Assembly (NCBI RefSeq): GCF_025244825.1
Contig: NZ_CP104263.1
Coordinates: 2,852,001 to 2,916,000 of the forward strand
DNA: 64,000 nucleotides
Direction of reading: 5' to 3'
Source of the DNA: Arthrobacter jinronghuae
Lineage (GTDB): Bacteria; Actinomycetota; Actinomycetes; Actinomycetales; Micrococcaceae
This document shows, one piece after another, positions 44,907 through 54,619 of the stretch (position 1 is the first letter of the stretch; each line of letters begins with the position of its first letter). Below the pieces are notes generated by a model. It had not been told where the DNA came from. It saw only the letters and a program-made list of their open reading frames with translations, and did no database searches. Position numbers and translations under genes: made by a program.

Positions 44907-45149
44907 ATGGAAAAGTTCTTCAGCATCGTGCGCTCCTCCCCGGTTAAAAGGCAGAGGGGCTGGGTCGGCGGAGTCTGCGCCGGCCTTGCCGCAACCTACG
45001 GGTGGGATGTTTCCCTGGTCCGGATCGGCGTCCTCCTCAGTTTCCTGCTGCCGTTTGTAGGCCTGGGCACATACGTCGTGGCATGGCTGCTGCTGCCGAA
45101 GACGGACGGAACCATCATCCTGCAGCGCCTGGTGAGCCCCCGCGCTTAG
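44907..45149 (+). CDS. Small PspC-domain protein
   Basis: An 80-residue protein consisting of a PspC domain alone: KRQRGWVGGVCAGLAATYGW followed by a membrane segment (LVRIGVLLSFLLPFVGLGTYVVA) given here only by its ends, LVRIG to YVVA. It is the third gene of the plus-strand PspC operon. Single-domain PspC proteins are often partners of envelope-stress systems. Confidence 0.88.
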   Translation: MEKFFSIVRSSPVKRQRGWVGGVCAGLAATYGWDVSLVRIGVLLSFLLPFVGLGTYVVAWLLLPKTDGTIILQRLVSPRA

Positions 45150-45220
45150 TCCTCCACGGATCTGCTGGCTAGAATCAAAGCCAGGACCTAACAACCGCCA
45201 GCAGATCCAGGGGTAATGAC

Positions 45221-46252
45221 ATGAAGATCGGTATCCTCACCAGCGGAGGGGACTGCCCCGGGCTGAACGCGGTGATCCGCGGTGCCGTCCTCAAAGGCAT
45301 CAAGGAATACGAGGACATCGAGTTCGTCGGTTTCCGTGACGGCTGGCGCGGCGTGGTGGACGGCGACATCATGGACCTGCCCCGCTCCCGTGTCCGCGGC
45401 ATTTCCAAGCAGGGCGGGACGATCCTCGGGACGTCCCGCACCAACCCGTTTGAAGGTCCGAACGGCGGGCCGGAGAAGATCAAGGCCACGCTGGACCGCC
45501 TCGGGATCGACGCCGTTATCGCCATTGGCGGTGAAGGCACCCTCGCAGCCGCCCAGCGGCTTACGGACGCCGGCCTGAGAATCGTCGGCGTGCCCAAGAC
45601 CGTGGACAACGATCTTGATGCCACCGATTACACCTTCGGGTTCGATACCGCAGTGGAGATTGCCACGGAGGCCTGTGACCGCCTGCGGACCACCGGTGAA
45701 TCCCACCACCGCTGCATGGTGGCTGAAGTCATGGGCCGGCATGTGGGCTGGATTGCCCTGCATTCCGGCATGGCAGCCGGTGCCCACGCCATCCTGATTC
45801 CCGAGCACCCGGTCAGCATCGAACAGATCTCCCAGTGGGTCAGCGATGCCCGCGACCGCGGCCGTGCCCCGCTGGTGGTTGTGGCCGAAGGTTTCGTCAC
45901 CACGGATATGGAGATGCCGCACTCGGAGCGTGGCCTGGACAGTTTCGGCCGCCCGCGGCTGGGCGGCATCGGCGAACTGCTGGCTCCCGAAATCGAGGCG
46001 CGGACCGGCATTGAAACCCGTGCCACGGTTCTTGGCCACATCCAGCGCGGCGGTGTACCAACGGCCTACGACCGGGTCCTTGCCACCCGCCTGGGCATGG
46101 CCGCAGTGGATTCGGTGGTGGACAGCCTGTGGGGAACCATGGTGTCGCTGCACGGTACGGACATTGTCCATGTGGGCTTCGAAAAGGCCCTCGGCAATCT
46201 CAAGACCGTTCCCGAGCACCGCTACGACGAGGCCGCCATCCTCTTCGGCTAG
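45221..46252 (+). CDS. pfkA: 6-phosphofructokinase
   Basis: A 343-residue PFK. SGGDCPGLNAVIRG binds the nucleotide, GGEGTLAAAQRL has Gly at the position (104 in E. coli) that favours ATP over pyrophosphate, and PKTVDNDLDATD contains the catalytic Asp. The lysine in PKTVDND is found in the actinobacterial group III enzymes. The later MGRHVGWIALHSG and HIQRGGVPTAYDR are substrate-binding. It converts fructose-6-phosphate to fructose-1,6-bisphosphate in glycolysis. ATP dependence is inferred from one residue. Confidence 0.93.
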   Translation: MKIGILTSGGDCPGLNAVIRGAVLKGIKEYEDIEFVGFRDGWRGVVDGDIMDLPRSRVRGISKQGGTILGTSRTNPFEGPNGGPEKIKATLDRLGIDAVIAIGGEGTLAAAQRLTDAGLRIVGVPKTVDNDLDATDYTFGFDTAVEIATEACDRLRTTGESHHRCMVAEVMGRHVGWIALHSGMAAGAHAILIPEHPVSIEQISQWVSDARDRGRAPLVVVAEGFVTTDMEMPHSERGLDSFGRPRLGGIGELLAPEIEARTGIETRATVLGHIQRGGVPTAYDRVLATRLGMAAVDSVVDSLWGTMVSLHGTDIVHVGFEKALGNLKTVPEHRYDEAAILFG

Positions 46253-46401
46253 GCGGGGCCGGGTTCTGCCCGCCCGCCGTCTGCCGCGCCCTGCCGTCGG
46301 CGTACGGATTCCGTCAGGCATGCTGTGTATTTGCTGAGGATTCCGTATGCTTCGGCAGGGCGTTTGCATGCGTGTGCATGCCGCGGTGTAGGTTGAAAAC
46401 C

Positions 46402-47118
46402 ATGAATCTGGACTCGGGAACCATCGCGATCATCCAGCTGGCCTGGTCCCGCCATCTGGGCCTGGCGGATAATGCCCTGGCGGAAACGGACACCGGCGAA
46501 CGCATCTACAGCGTTCAGGAACAGGCTGACACAGCATGCTTCCTGCGCCTTTTCGGTGCCGAGGTGTTCAGCGGCCCCGAATGGGCTGCCGACCGCGCCA
46601 GGACCCAAAGCGCCGCGCAGCTCACCCGTCATTCAGGGCTTATCCAGATGTCCATGGAACACGGCGGACGGGTCCTGGGCGCCGAGCAGCTGTTTTTCGC
46701 CGACGCTTTCCCGAGCGTCATTCCACTCGACGAGCTTGCCGTCAGCAACGAACCCGCTCTCGCCGTCGCCCTGGAGCGCCTGTGTCCTCCGGATGACGTC
46801 GCGGAGGCCGGCCTCGCGGAGAAGGAAGAAGTCTTTGTCCTGGTGGACGATTCCCAGGACGAACCACGCCCTGTGGCAGGTGCGGGATACAGCATCACCG
46901 ACGGAATCCTGGCGGACATGAGCGTGCTGACCGCCCCGGGCCACCGGCTGCGCGGGCTGGGCAGCTACATCAGTTCGGTGGCCCTCGAGGACGCCATGGC
47001 AGGCGGCTTAATCCCCCAGTGGCGGGCCCGTCTGGACAACGTGGGCGCCGCCAGGACCGCAGTCGGGTCCGGTTTCATCCCCGCCGGAAGCCGCACCTCC
47101 GTGGCCCTGAACGCCTAG
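46402..47118 (+). CDS. GNAT-like acetyltransferase domain protein
   Basis: A 238-residue protein from ATG 46402 (MNLDSGTIAIIQLAWSR). The C-terminal half has a GNAT-like pattern: GAGYSITDGILADMSVLTAP, then GHRLRGLGSYISSVALEDAM, resembling the acetyl-CoA-binding R-G-x-G step, and RLDNVGAARTAVGSGF. The N-terminal half has no motif that I recognise. Frames opening further upstream overlap pfkA. Function is unknown. Confidence 0.75.
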   Translation: MNLDSGTIAIIQLAWSRHLGLADNALAETDTGERIYSVQEQADTACFLRLFGAEVFSGPEWAADRARTQSAAQLTRHSGLIQMSMEHGGRVLGAEQLFFADAFPSVIPLDELAVSNEPALAVALERLCPPDDVAEAGLAEKEEVFVLVDDSQDEPRPVAGAGYSITDGILADMSVLTAPGHRLRGLGSYISSVALEDAMAGGLIPQWRARLDNVGAARTAVGSGFIPAGSRTSVALNA

Positions 47119-47134
47119 GCGCTACGCACCCGCC

Positions 47135-47536
47135 CTAGCCGAGCAGGTCCAGCATTTCCTGCCGCTTGAAGAACCCGGCGGTATCCCGCCCGGTGGGCGA
47201 TCCGGCGTCGGGATCCGCACCCGCTTCCGCCAGGATCCGGAAAATCTCTACGTACCCCTTGAACGCGGCACCGGCAAGCGGGGTCTGGCCGCGGTCATTC
47301 TGCGTGTTGACGTCCGCACCGCGTTCCACCAGCAGTGCGGTCAGCTCCGCGTGGCCGTGGTACGAGGCCAGCATCAGCAGGTTGTCTCCCGAGCTGTTCG
47401 TCAGGTTCACGGGCACGCCGGCGTCGAGGTAGCGGCGGATCCCTTCGGTGTCGCCTGCACGCGCAGCATCAAAAACCATGCCTGCGAGTTCAATAACGTC
47501 ATCATCGATCTGGGGGCGGGATTCGGGGGTGCTCAT
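47135..47536 (-). CDS. Ankyrin-repeat protein
   Basis: A 133-residue protein with about three ankyrin repeats: DAARAGDTEGIRRYLDAGVP, SGDNLLMLASYHGHAELTALL and RGQTPLAGAAFKGYVEIFRIL. I chose ATG 47536 (MSTPESRPQID). Such small cytoplasmic ankyrin proteins occur in many actinobacteria, sometimes beside catalase genes; here the neighbour is ygfZ and the role is unknown. Confidence 0.88.
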   Translation of the reverse strand: MSTPESRPQIDDDVIELAGMVFDAARAGDTEGIRRYLDAGVPVNLTNSSGDNLLMLASYHGHAELTALLVERGADVNTQNDRGQTPLAGAAFKGYVEIFRILAEAGADPDAGSPTGRDTAGFFKRQEMLDLLG

Positions 47537-47592
47537 GGCGCTCCTGGAGGTATTGATTTTTCTGGCTGTCAATCGGGAAAAGAAGCTTGCGG

Positions 47593-48684
47593 TCAGCGCC
47601 GCGGTGCCTTCAGGAAGCCCGAGGCACGTCCCACCACGGCTCCCGCATCCGGCGCCACGATGGGTTCCTGCGCGGCGGCGTAGAGCTCCCCGTCGTCGTT
47701 CACTACCAGCTGCACGGAGGGATCCACGGACCGCTTCACCACTGCCAGGCCCACGGGGCCCATTTCATAGTGGGCACCGACGGAGGTCAGGGTTCCGACC
47801 TGCCGCTCCCCCAGCATTACCGGGCTGCCGGCGGCCGGAAGGGTGTGCTGCGAACCGTCCAGCTGCAGGAACACCAGCCGGCGGGGCGGGTGCCCCAGGT
47901 TGTGGACCCGTGCAACGGTTTCCTGGCCCTTGTAGCAGCCCTTGGCCAGATGAACGGCGGTGCGGATCAGGTCCAGCTCGTGCGGGATGGTCTTCTCGTC
48001 GGTCTCCGCTCCCAGCCGCGGCCGCCAGGCGGCAATGCGCAGCGCCTCGGAAGCCATGGAGCCGGCCAAGGTGCGCCCGGAGGCGTCCATTGCGGCCTCG
48101 AACCCGGCCCGCGGAATCAGGTATTCGTACCAGGGCCGCTCAAGCCCGGGGTGGGCATCTTCCGGCACGGCAGTGTAGGCAAACCCGCCGGCACCAATGT
48201 GCGGCCAGGGATCGGTCCACCGCAGGTACTGCTCCCACTGCGGCACCTCAACCGTCGCACCGGCCACGGCCCACTGGTCCGTGACGTCTGCGATTTCGAC
48301 CCGGAGCATAAATTTCATGCGCTGCAGCCACTCGGTCAGGCCCGGTGCTTCGGCGGATTCGACCAGCAGCCAGGAAGTGGCGCCGTCGTCGATGATCCGC
48401 GCGTCATAGTCAATGCGGCCCTGCACGCTGAGCAGCAGCAGCTCCGAGCTCACGCCGGGCTGAAGATCCGCCACCTGCTGGGAGGACAGCGTGTTCAGCC
48501 AGCTGAGGCGGTCGGGGCCCGAAACGGTAACCACGCCGCGGAAGGAAAGGTCGACGACGGCGCTGCCGCGTGCAAGATCGCGCTGTTCACGGAGCGGATC
48601 GCCGTAGTGCGAGGCCGTACCGGCGTCGAGGCCGCCGGCTTCAACGGCGCCGTGGCGGGAAAGCAGGGGGCTGGAATACGTCAT
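47593..48684 (-). CDS. ygfZ: Folate-binding Fe-S cluster protein YgfZ
   Basis: A 363-residue member of the YgfZ/GcvT family, which helps maintain some Fe-S enzymes in a folate-dependent way. The diagnostic KGCYKGQETVARVHNLG contains the conserved cysteine. The N-terminal GcvT-like fold includes VVDLSFRGVVTVSGPDRLSW. It lies between an ankyrin protein and a nitrobindin-like gene on the same strand. Confidence 0.93.
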   Translation of the reverse strand: MTYSSPLLSRHGAVEAGGLDAGTASHYGDPLREQRDLARGSAVVDLSFRGVVTVSGPDRLSWLNTLSSQQVADLQPGVSSELLLLSVQGRIDYDARIIDDGATSWLLVESAEAPGLTEWLQRMKFMLRVEIADVTDQWAVAGATVEVPQWEQYLRWTDPWPHIGAGGFAYTAVPEDAHPGLERPWYEYLIPRAGFEAAMDASGRTLAGSMASEALRIAAWRPRLGAETDEKTIPHELDLIRTAVHLAKGCYKGQETVARVHNLGHPPRRLVFLQLDGSQHTLPAAGSPVMLGERQVGTLTSVGAHYEMGPVGLAVVKRSVDPSVQLVVNDDGELYAAAQEPIVAPDAGAVVGRASGFLKAPRR

Positions 48685-48745
48685 AACAGGTGCAACGTCC
48701 TAGCGGCTCGGGCCTATTCCTCCGGCCGGCTTTACCGGAGGATGT

Positions 48746-49345
48746 TTAGGAGGTCTTGTTCAGGATTGCCGAGGCATGGGCCTTCAAGGCTTCACCCTCG
48801 GAGGCAACATCCCAGCGCCAGTAAAGGTCGCCGTTGACCAGGCCGTAGATCCGGGTGGCTGCTGAGTACTCCTTGGAGTTCACGCCGCGCATCACCACAT
48901 CGGTGCTCAGCTGGATCTGCGGCCCCTTGATCTGCCCGTAATACAGCTCGGCGATGCCTCCGGGGTGCACGATGGTGGCGGTGATATCGAAACCACCTGC
49001 GTCATTGCGCAGCTCTTCGACCTCATCAGCGCTGCGGAGCGCCGGCACGATATCCGCCGGAACCAGGCCGGGGCCGCCGTCGGCGTCGTTCAGGGGGCGG
49101 TCCAGGGCCCAGAACCCCGTCTCGACGGCCAGCGGCCGCAGGCGGGTGCCCTGCTCGTCGGTGAGCCAGCTTTCCGCGGTGTACTGCAGGTACGGAAGGC
49201 CGTTCTGGGTGAACGTAACCTTCTGTGCGAAGTGCTCCGAATCAGCTTCACCCTCGCCCAGCCGTCCGGAGCCTTCCCAAGTGCCGAGGAGCCAGGACAG
49301 CGGTACCAGTTCCGGAGTCAGATCGGTGGGGATCTCCATTGGCAT
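48746..49345 (-). CDS. Nitrobindin-like heme-binding beta-barrel protein (FABP-like)
   Basis: A 199-residue protein of the THAP4/nitrobindin group. The family GxWxGxG motif is present as GTWEGSG, and the C-terminal LKAHASAIL holds the histidine expected to bind heme iron. Actinobacterial members are reported as peroxynitrite isomerases. The start ATG 49345 (MPMEIPTDLTPELVPLS) has AGGACAGG upstream. It is 61 bp upstream of ygfZ on the same strand. Confidence 0.85.
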   Translation of the reverse strand: MPMEIPTDLTPELVPLSWLLGTWEGSGRLGEGEADSEHFAQKVTFTQNGLPYLQYTAESWLTDEQGTRLRPLAVETGFWALDRPLNDADGGPGLVPADIVPALRSADEVEELRNDAGGFDITATIVHPGGIAELYYGQIKGPQIQLSTDVVMRGVNSKEYSAATRIYGLVNGDLYWRWDVASEGEALKAHASAILNKTS

Positions 49346-49409
49346 GGTGGAACCTGTCCTTCGGTGTAACGGGTGGCTGGTGCCGGCGGGCGGAGCCGGT
49401 GTTCTTCCG

Positions 49410-49443
49410 GGTGTTTACTTCTGGCCGGTGTTTACTTCTGGCC
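49410..49443. repeat. 17-bp exact tandem duplication at the end of a small gene
   Basis: ggtgtttacttctggcc occurs twice without a gap (49410-49426 and 49427-49443). The right-hand copy contains the stop codon of the 35-residue protein and the left-hand copy lies just after it, so the duplication leaves the protein intact. Confidence 0.9.
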
Positions 49444-49539
49444 TTTGTACAGGCGGGAGATAACCAGTGCAGCGAATCCGGCCATCGCGAGGCCGGTGAT
49501 GCCCAGCAGGGCAATAAAGAAAATTTCGAGAGCAACCAT
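49432..49539 (-). CDS. 35-residue single-span membrane protein
   Basis: ATG 49539 to TAA 49432 encodes MVALEIFFIALLGITGLAMA followed by about 15 more residues ending in a basic tail (RLYKGQK). It is one hydrophobic helix with positive charges at the C-terminus. AGGATG lies six bases before the start. It is too small for family assignment, but the ribosome site and composition support expression. It is 86 bp upstream of the nitrobindin-like gene on the same strand. Confidence 0.6.
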   Translation of the reverse strand: MVALEIFFIALLGITGLAMAGFAALVISRLYKGQK

Positions 49540-49660
49540 GGCTACATCCTAACGCGCGGGAGGAACAGTTTCCTTCCCGCCATTCGATCATGACAGGGAC
49601 CTGCGGGCCAAACCCCGGCAGGACATCAAACACTCCGCCCTACGCACCGGTTTGCAGCTG

Positions 49661-50404
49661 TTAGGAAATCAGCAGCCGGCCGAGGAAGTAGACCACGGAT
49701 CCGAGGGTGACCACCGGAGCCAGCCCGAGCGCCAGGCGTCCTGCAGCATTGGAAGCATCGTTGCGGGAAAGCGCCAGCCGGCGGAAGGCCATCACAACGG
49801 CGGCTATCACCACGCCGCTGAACGCTGCCGCCTGCCAGGAAACGCCCGCCACGACCAGGGCCACCAGGGCTGAGGTCAGGCCGCCGGCCAGCAGGCCCAG
49901 CGGTGCGGCCATCCGGTCCGGGAGCGGAATAAGCGACACGGCAACGGCCGCCAATGCGGCACTGCCGGTCACGCTCAGGAGTCCGGGATTCCCGTCGGTA
50001 CCGGCCAAACGGTCAGCGGCCACCCAGCCGGAGCCCATGGCAGTAACCAGCACGCCGGAGATAATGCCGACGATCGATTCGAGCCGGTGCGCCTGTCCGG
50101 TGCCGCGGAGCAGCTGGATCAGGAAGACCGCTCCGACGCCTACGGCGACGGCGGCCGGCAACCAGGTCAGCATGGCCGCGGCGGGCGCGAAGTATGCTGC
50201 CGCCACTGCGCCTGCGCCTACCAGGCCCAGGGTTGCGCCCTGCGTTTTGCGGGCAGGCACCCCTATCAGGTGCGGCCAGCAGACGCCGGTGAGGACGGCG
50301 GCCAGACCGCTGATCACGGCCACCGCGGGCACGGACAGGTAGGAAGCGCTCACGATACCGATAATGGCAAGCGCCGCCGGCACCGCTAAGCTCCAAAGTT
50401 TCAC
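49661..50404 (-). CDS. Polytopic membrane protein of unknown function
   Basis: A 247-residue protein made almost wholly of hydrophobic helices (about seven), starting [19 protein letters not shown] do not recognise the family. It is divergent from glnR with 142 bp between them, so it may be regulated with it, but nothing in the sequence proves that. Confidence 0.8.
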   Translation of the reverse strand: MKLWSLAVPAALAIIGIVSASYLSVPAVAVISGLAAVLTGVCWPHLIGVPARKTQGATLGLVGAGAVAAAYFAPAAAMLTWLPAAVAVGVGAVFLIQLLRGTGQAHRLESIVGIISGVLVTAMGSGWVAADRLAGTDGNPGLLSVTGSAALAAVAVSLIPLPDRMAAPLGLLAGGLTSALVALVVAGVSWQAAAFSGVVIAAVVMAFRRLALSRNDASNAAGRLALGLAPVVTLGSVVYFLGRLLIS

Positions 50405-50546
50405 CCTAGTTATCCTGCCTTATTACGGCGTCCAGAAGAAAAACGACAGGCCCGTCAGCTCGATGGGTATACTTTCGATCACTTCAAGCCAAGCGGATCG
50501 GCGAAGGAAAATGCCCGATGGTGTGCGCCCAACATTCGGAGGACCT

Positions 50547-51251
50547 ATGTCGCACATTTTGCTTCTTACCAACAGCTCGGGTTCCTCGGTCAACGTCCTG
50601 CCCGCCCTGGAACTCCTGAACCACAAGGTCCACGTTGTGCCGGCGGAACCTACGGCCCTTCTGGACACCGATCCCAGTGACGTCATCCTGGTGGATGCCC
50701 GCAGGGATCTCGTCGGCGCGCGGTCCCTGACCCAGCTGCTGAAGGCCACGGGCCTGGGCACTCCGCTTATCCTTATCCTCACGGAAGGCGGGATGGCTGC
50801 GGTCGCCCCCAACTGGCTCGCTGACGATGTCATCCTCGATTCCGCCGGCCCGGCCGAGCTCGAAGCGCGGCTCCGCCTGGCGTCGGCCCGCGGCGCCGGC
50901 GCAGTCGAGGCTCCTTCAACCGAGATCCGCGCCTCCGGCGTCGTTATTGATGAGGCCAGCTACACGGCCCGCGTGAACGGCACGGCCCTGAACCTCACCT
51001 ATAAGGAGTTCGAACTCCTTAAATACCTGGCGCAGCATCCCGGCCGCGTCTTTACCCGCGACCAGCTGCTCCACGAGGTGTGGGGCTACGACTACTACGG
51101 CGGCACCCGGACCGTGGATGTCCATGTACGGCGGCTGCGGGCCAAGCTGGGGCCGGACCACGAGACGCTGATCGGTACGGTGCGGAATGTCGGTTACCGG
51201 TTCACCCGCTCGCGGGCGGAAACCACGGCAGCCGCCAGCCAGGACGCCTGA
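50547..51251 (+). CDS. glnR: GlnR-type orphan response regulator
   Basis: A 234-residue OmpR-family regulator. The N-terminal receiver-like domain ([30 protein letters not shown]) and the winged helix ([43 protein letters not shown]) match actinobacterial GlnR, the global nitrogen regulator, which works without a partner kinase. GGAGGA precedes ATG 50547. No histidine kinase is adjacent. mshD follows, an arrangement I recall from other actinobacteria. Confidence 0.88.
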   Translation: MSHILLLTNSSGSSVNVLPALELLNHKVHVVPAEPTALLDTDPSDVILVDARRDLVGARSLTQLLKATGLGTPLILILTEGGMAAVAPNWLADDVILDSAGPAELEARLRLASARGAGAVEAPSTEIRASGVVIDEASYTARVNGTALNLTYKEFELLKYLAQHPGRVFTRDQLLHEVWGYDYYGGTRTVDVHVRRLRAKLGPDHETLIGTVRNVGYRFTRSRAETTAAASQDA

Positions 51252-51313
51252 CCGGCGTACTTCCCGCGGCGCCGCGCCCTGCGCAGGGGCACCAGCCGCG
51301 CTAGGCTTTCGGC

Positions 51314-52303
51314 ATGAGTGAAGAACCGCAGACAGCCTGGCCCGTAGTCGAGACCCGTGGCACGCCCGAGCCCGCCGCCCTCGCCGATATCCTGCAGCTG
51401 GCGTCCGCCGCGCAGGACTCGGACGGCAATCCGCCGCTGTCCGAGCAGACGCTCGTGGACCTGCGCTCCCCCGACGCCGATCCGGACACTCTCTCCGTCT
51501 TCACCACCTACGCCAATGACTCCGGTTCCGACACCGGCAGCGGGCAATGGCTGGCCGGCGTCGCCGTCCTCGTATCCGAAACCCCGCAGGATGCGGGAGT
51601 GCTGGAACTGGTGGTACACCCGAACTACCGAAACCAGGGCGTCGGCACGGCCCTTGCCGCGGCAGTGCAGGATGCAGTGCGGGCCAACTCCTCCGAGGGC
51701 GACGGCGATCCCCGGCCCGCTGCCTGGTCGCATGGAAACCATGAGGCGGCAGTGGAGCTTGCCGCCCGCTTCGGCTACCGTCCCGTCCGTGACCTGTGGA
51801 AGATGCGCCTGAGCCGGTCCAATGCCTCGCTGCCCGAAACCCGGTTCCCTGCCGGGGTATCGGTGCGTCCCTTTGAACCCGGCCAGGATGAGCAGGCCTG
51901 GCTGGACGTCAACGCCGCCGCCTTTGCCCACCACCCGGAGCAGGGGTCCATGAGCCTTGCCGATCTTCAGGCCCGCATGGACGAGGATTGGTTTGACCCG
52001 GCCGGTTTCCTCCTGGCCGTGGACGACGAAGGCACGATCCTCGGTTTCCACTGGACCAAGGTCCACCCCGGCACCGGCGGGCACCCGCCCATCGGCGAGG
52101 TGTATGTGGTCGGCGTCAGCCCCGAGGCGCAGGGCCGGGGACTGGGCAAAGCCCTGACGGTAGCCGGAATCCAGCATCTCCACGCCGCGGGACTGGATGC
52201 CGTCATGCTGTACGTCGACGCCGACAACACCGCCGCCGTCGCCCTGTACCGCCGGCTCGGCTTCGTCCGCTGGGACCAGGACGTGATGTACGCACCCGCA
52301 TAG
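51314..52303 (+). CDS. mshD: Mycothiol synthase
   Basis: A 329-residue tandem-GNAT enzyme that acetylates Cys-GlcN-inositol in the last step of mycothiol synthesis. The N-terminal domain has VVHPNYRNQGVGTALAAAV. The C-terminal, catalytic domain has HPPIGEVYVVGVSPEAQGRG and VMLYVDADNTAAVALYRRLG. Mycothiol is limited to actinobacteria, supporting the taxonomic call. Confidence 0.93.
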   Translation: MSEEPQTAWPVVETRGTPEPAALADILQLASAAQDSDGNPPLSEQTLVDLRSPDADPDTLSVFTTYANDSGSDTGSGQWLAGVAVLVSETPQDAGVLELVVHPNYRNQGVGTALAAAVQDAVRANSSEGDGDPRPAAWSHGNHEAAVELAARFGYRPVRDLWKMRLSRSNASLPETRFPAGVSVRPFEPGQDEQAWLDVNAAAFAHHPEQGSMSLADLQARMDEDWFDPAGFLLAVDDEGTILGFHWTKVHPGTGGHPPIGEVYVVGVSPEAQGRGLGKALTVAGIQHLHAAGLDAVMLYVDADNTAAVALYRRLGFVRWDQDVMYAPA

Positions 52304-52393
52304 GGCTGCGCAGCTTGTAATGTTGTTTGCAGGGCCAGGCGGTCCGCCCGTAACGCCTGCCCTGATCCGCCGCCAGCACCTCAGGGAGACACT

Positions 52394-54619
52394 ATGAGTT
52401 TCGATACCGACGCAGAGCCCCGCTCGACCTTCGGGTCCGCAGAGGCGATGTCGGCACCGCGGGCCACCCAGGACCGCATCGACATCCCGGACTTCGGCCC
52501 TGCCCTTGTTCCGAGCGGAGATATCACGCCGGAACGGTTCCTGGACCGGGAGATCAGCTGGCTGCATTTCAACGCCAGGGTCCTGGAACTCGCCGAAGAC
52601 CCTGAGCTGTACCTGTTGGAACGGGTGAACTTCCTGTCCATCTTCGCCTCCAATCTCGACGAGTTCTTCATGGTCCGGGTTGCCGGCCTCAAGCGCCGCA
52701 TTGCCACCGGCCTGGCGGTCCCCTCCGCTGCAGGCCAGAGCCCGATCGAACAGCTCGAGGAAATCGTGGCAGCGGGCTACCGGCTGCAGCAGCGCCATGC
52801 GGACGTCTTCGCCAGCCAGATCCGGCCGGCCCTGGCGGAAGAGCAGATCTACCTGGTCAGCTGGGACGAACTGGACGACGCCGCCAAGGCGAGCCTGCAC
52901 AAGCAGTTCGCGGCGAAGGTCTTCCCCATCCTGACCCCCCTTGCCGTAGACCCGGCACACCCCTTCCCTTACATTTCCGGCCTCTCCCTGAATCTGGCAG
53001 TGGTGGTCCGCAACCCGGTCAGCGGCAAGGAATTCTTTGCACGCGTAAAGGTCCCGGACCAGCTCCCCCGCCTCATCTCCGTGGACGGCCCCCGCGCGGG
53101 CAACGTGGCGGGGCGCACGGCCCGGTTCATCGCGCTGGAAGACATCATTGCCCAGCACCTGGACCAGCTCTTCCCGGGCATGGACGTTATTGAGCACTAC
53201 ACCTTCCGCGTCACCCGCAACGAAGACCTCGAGGTGGAAGAGGACGACGCCGAGAACCTCCTGCAGGCCCTGGAAAAGGAGCTGCTGCGCCGCCGCTTCG
53301 GTCCTCCCGTGCGCCTGGAAGTCACCCCGGAGATGAACCCGAATATCCGGGAACTGCTCGAACGCGAGCTGGGCGTGGAATCGGACGAGGTCTACGTCCT
53401 TCCCGCGCCGCTGGACCTCCGCGGCCTTTCCCCGATCAGCCGGATCGACCGGCCGGACCTGCACTACCCGAAGCAGGTGCCGCACACCAACCGCCACCTG
53501 AAGGAGTCCGAGACTTCGAAGCCGGCAAACGTGTTCGCGGCCATGCGCCGTCGGGACATCCTCCTGCACCATCCGTACGATTCCTTCTCGACATCCGTGC
53601 AGGCGTTCCTGGAGCAGGCCGCCGCCGATCCGCGGGTGCAGGCGATCAAGCAGACGCTGTACCGCACCTCCGGCGATTCGCCCATCGTTGACGCCCTGAT
53701 CGACGCCGCCGAGGCCGGCAAGCAGGTCCTGGCACTGGTGGAAATCAAGGCCCGGTTCGACGAACAGGCCAACATTTCCTGGGCACGCAAGCTCGAGCAG
53801 GCCGGCGTGCACGTGGTGTACGGCATCGTGGGCCTGAAGACGCACTGCAAGCTGTCCCTGGTGGTCCGGCAGGAAGTGGACGGACTGCGCCGCTACTGCC
53901 ACATCGGCACGGGCAACTACCATCCGCGCACCGCCCGCTACTACGAGGATCTGGGCCTGCTCACCGCCAATGAGCAGGTGGGCGAGGACCTGACGAAGCT
54001 ATTCAACCAGCTCTCCGGCTACGCGCCGAAGTCCACTTTCAAGCGGCTGCTCGTGGCTCCGCGCTCGGTCCGGTCCGGACTGATTGACCGGATTGAGCGC
54101 GAGATTGCGAACAAGAAGGCCGGCCTCGCCGCGCGGGTGATCATCAAGGTCAACTCCATGGTGGACGAGGCGATCATCGACTCCCTCTACCGTGCCTCCC
54201 AGGCGGGGGTCCAGGTGGACGTCATTGTCCGCGGTATCTGCTCGGTCCGTCCGGGCGTACCCGGCCTGAGCGAGAACATCACCGTACGCTCGGTGCTGGG
54301 CCGCTTCCTGGAACACTCCCGGGTGTTCGCCTTCGCCAACGGCGGAGACCCGGTGGTCTTCATCGGATCCGCGGACATGATGCACCGCAACCTGGACCGC
54401 CGGGTGGAGGCCCTGGTCCAGCTGGTGGCCCGCGACGACGTCGCCGATCTGATCGCCCTGATGGACCGGTACATGGACCCCGGCACGGCGAGTTGGCATC
54501 TGGACCCGGAAGGCACCTGGATCCGCCACAGCAAGGACGAGGAAGGCAACCCGCTGCAGGACGTGCAGTCCTGGCTGCTGGCCTCCCGTTCCCGCCAGCG
54601 TTCCGTGGCCCGGCGCTGA
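52394..54619 (+). CDS. ppk: Polyphosphate kinase 1
   Basis: A 741-residue PPK1 that reversibly polymerises ATP gamma-phosphate into polyphosphate. The N-terminal domain has [19 protein letters not shown]. The histidine expected to be phosphorylated is about residue 483 ([13 protein letters not shown]), and the second conserved histidine is about 664 ([16 protein letters not shown]). Start ATG 52394 follows AGGGAG. Its stop overlaps the next gene's ATG. Confidence 0.96.
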   Translation: MSFDTDAEPRSTFGSAEAMSAPRATQDRIDIPDFGPALVPSGDITPERFLDREISWLHFNARVLELAEDPELYLLERVNFLSIFASNLDEFFMVRVAGLKRRIATGLAVPSAAGQSPIEQLEEIVAAGYRLQQRHADVFASQIRPALAEEQIYLVSWDELDDAAKASLHKQFAAKVFPILTPLAVDPAHPFPYISGLSLNLAVVVRNPVSGKEFFARVKVPDQLPRLISVDGPRAGNVAGRTARFIALEDIIAQHLDQLFPGMDVIEHYTFRVTRNEDLEVEEDDAENLLQALEKELLRRRFGPPVRLEVTPEMNPNIRELLERELGVESDEVYVLPAPLDLRGLSPISRIDRPDLHYPKQVPHTNRHLKESETSKPANVFAAMRRRDILLHHPYDSFSTSVQAFLEQAAADPRVQAIKQTLYRTSGDSPIVDALIDAAEAGKQVLALVEIKARFDEQANISWARKLEQAGVHVVYGIVGLKTHCKLSLVVRQEVDGLRRYCHIGTGNYHPRTARYYEDLGLLTANEQVGEDLTKLFNQLSGYAPKSTFKRLLVAPRSVRSGLIDRIEREIANKKAGLAARVIIKVNSMVDEAIIDSLYRASQAGVQVDVIVRGICSVRPGVPGLSENITVRSVLGRFLEHSRVFAFANGGDPVVFIGSADMMHRNLDRRVEALVQLVARDDVADLIALMDRYMDPGTASWHLDPEGTWIRHSKDEEGNPLQDVQSWLLASRSRQRSVARR

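Noticed and set aside
51194..53923. A 909-codon open frame on the minus strand across mshD and ppk
   Set aside because: It spans two clearly coding plus-strand genes and has the composition of a reverse-complement shadow.
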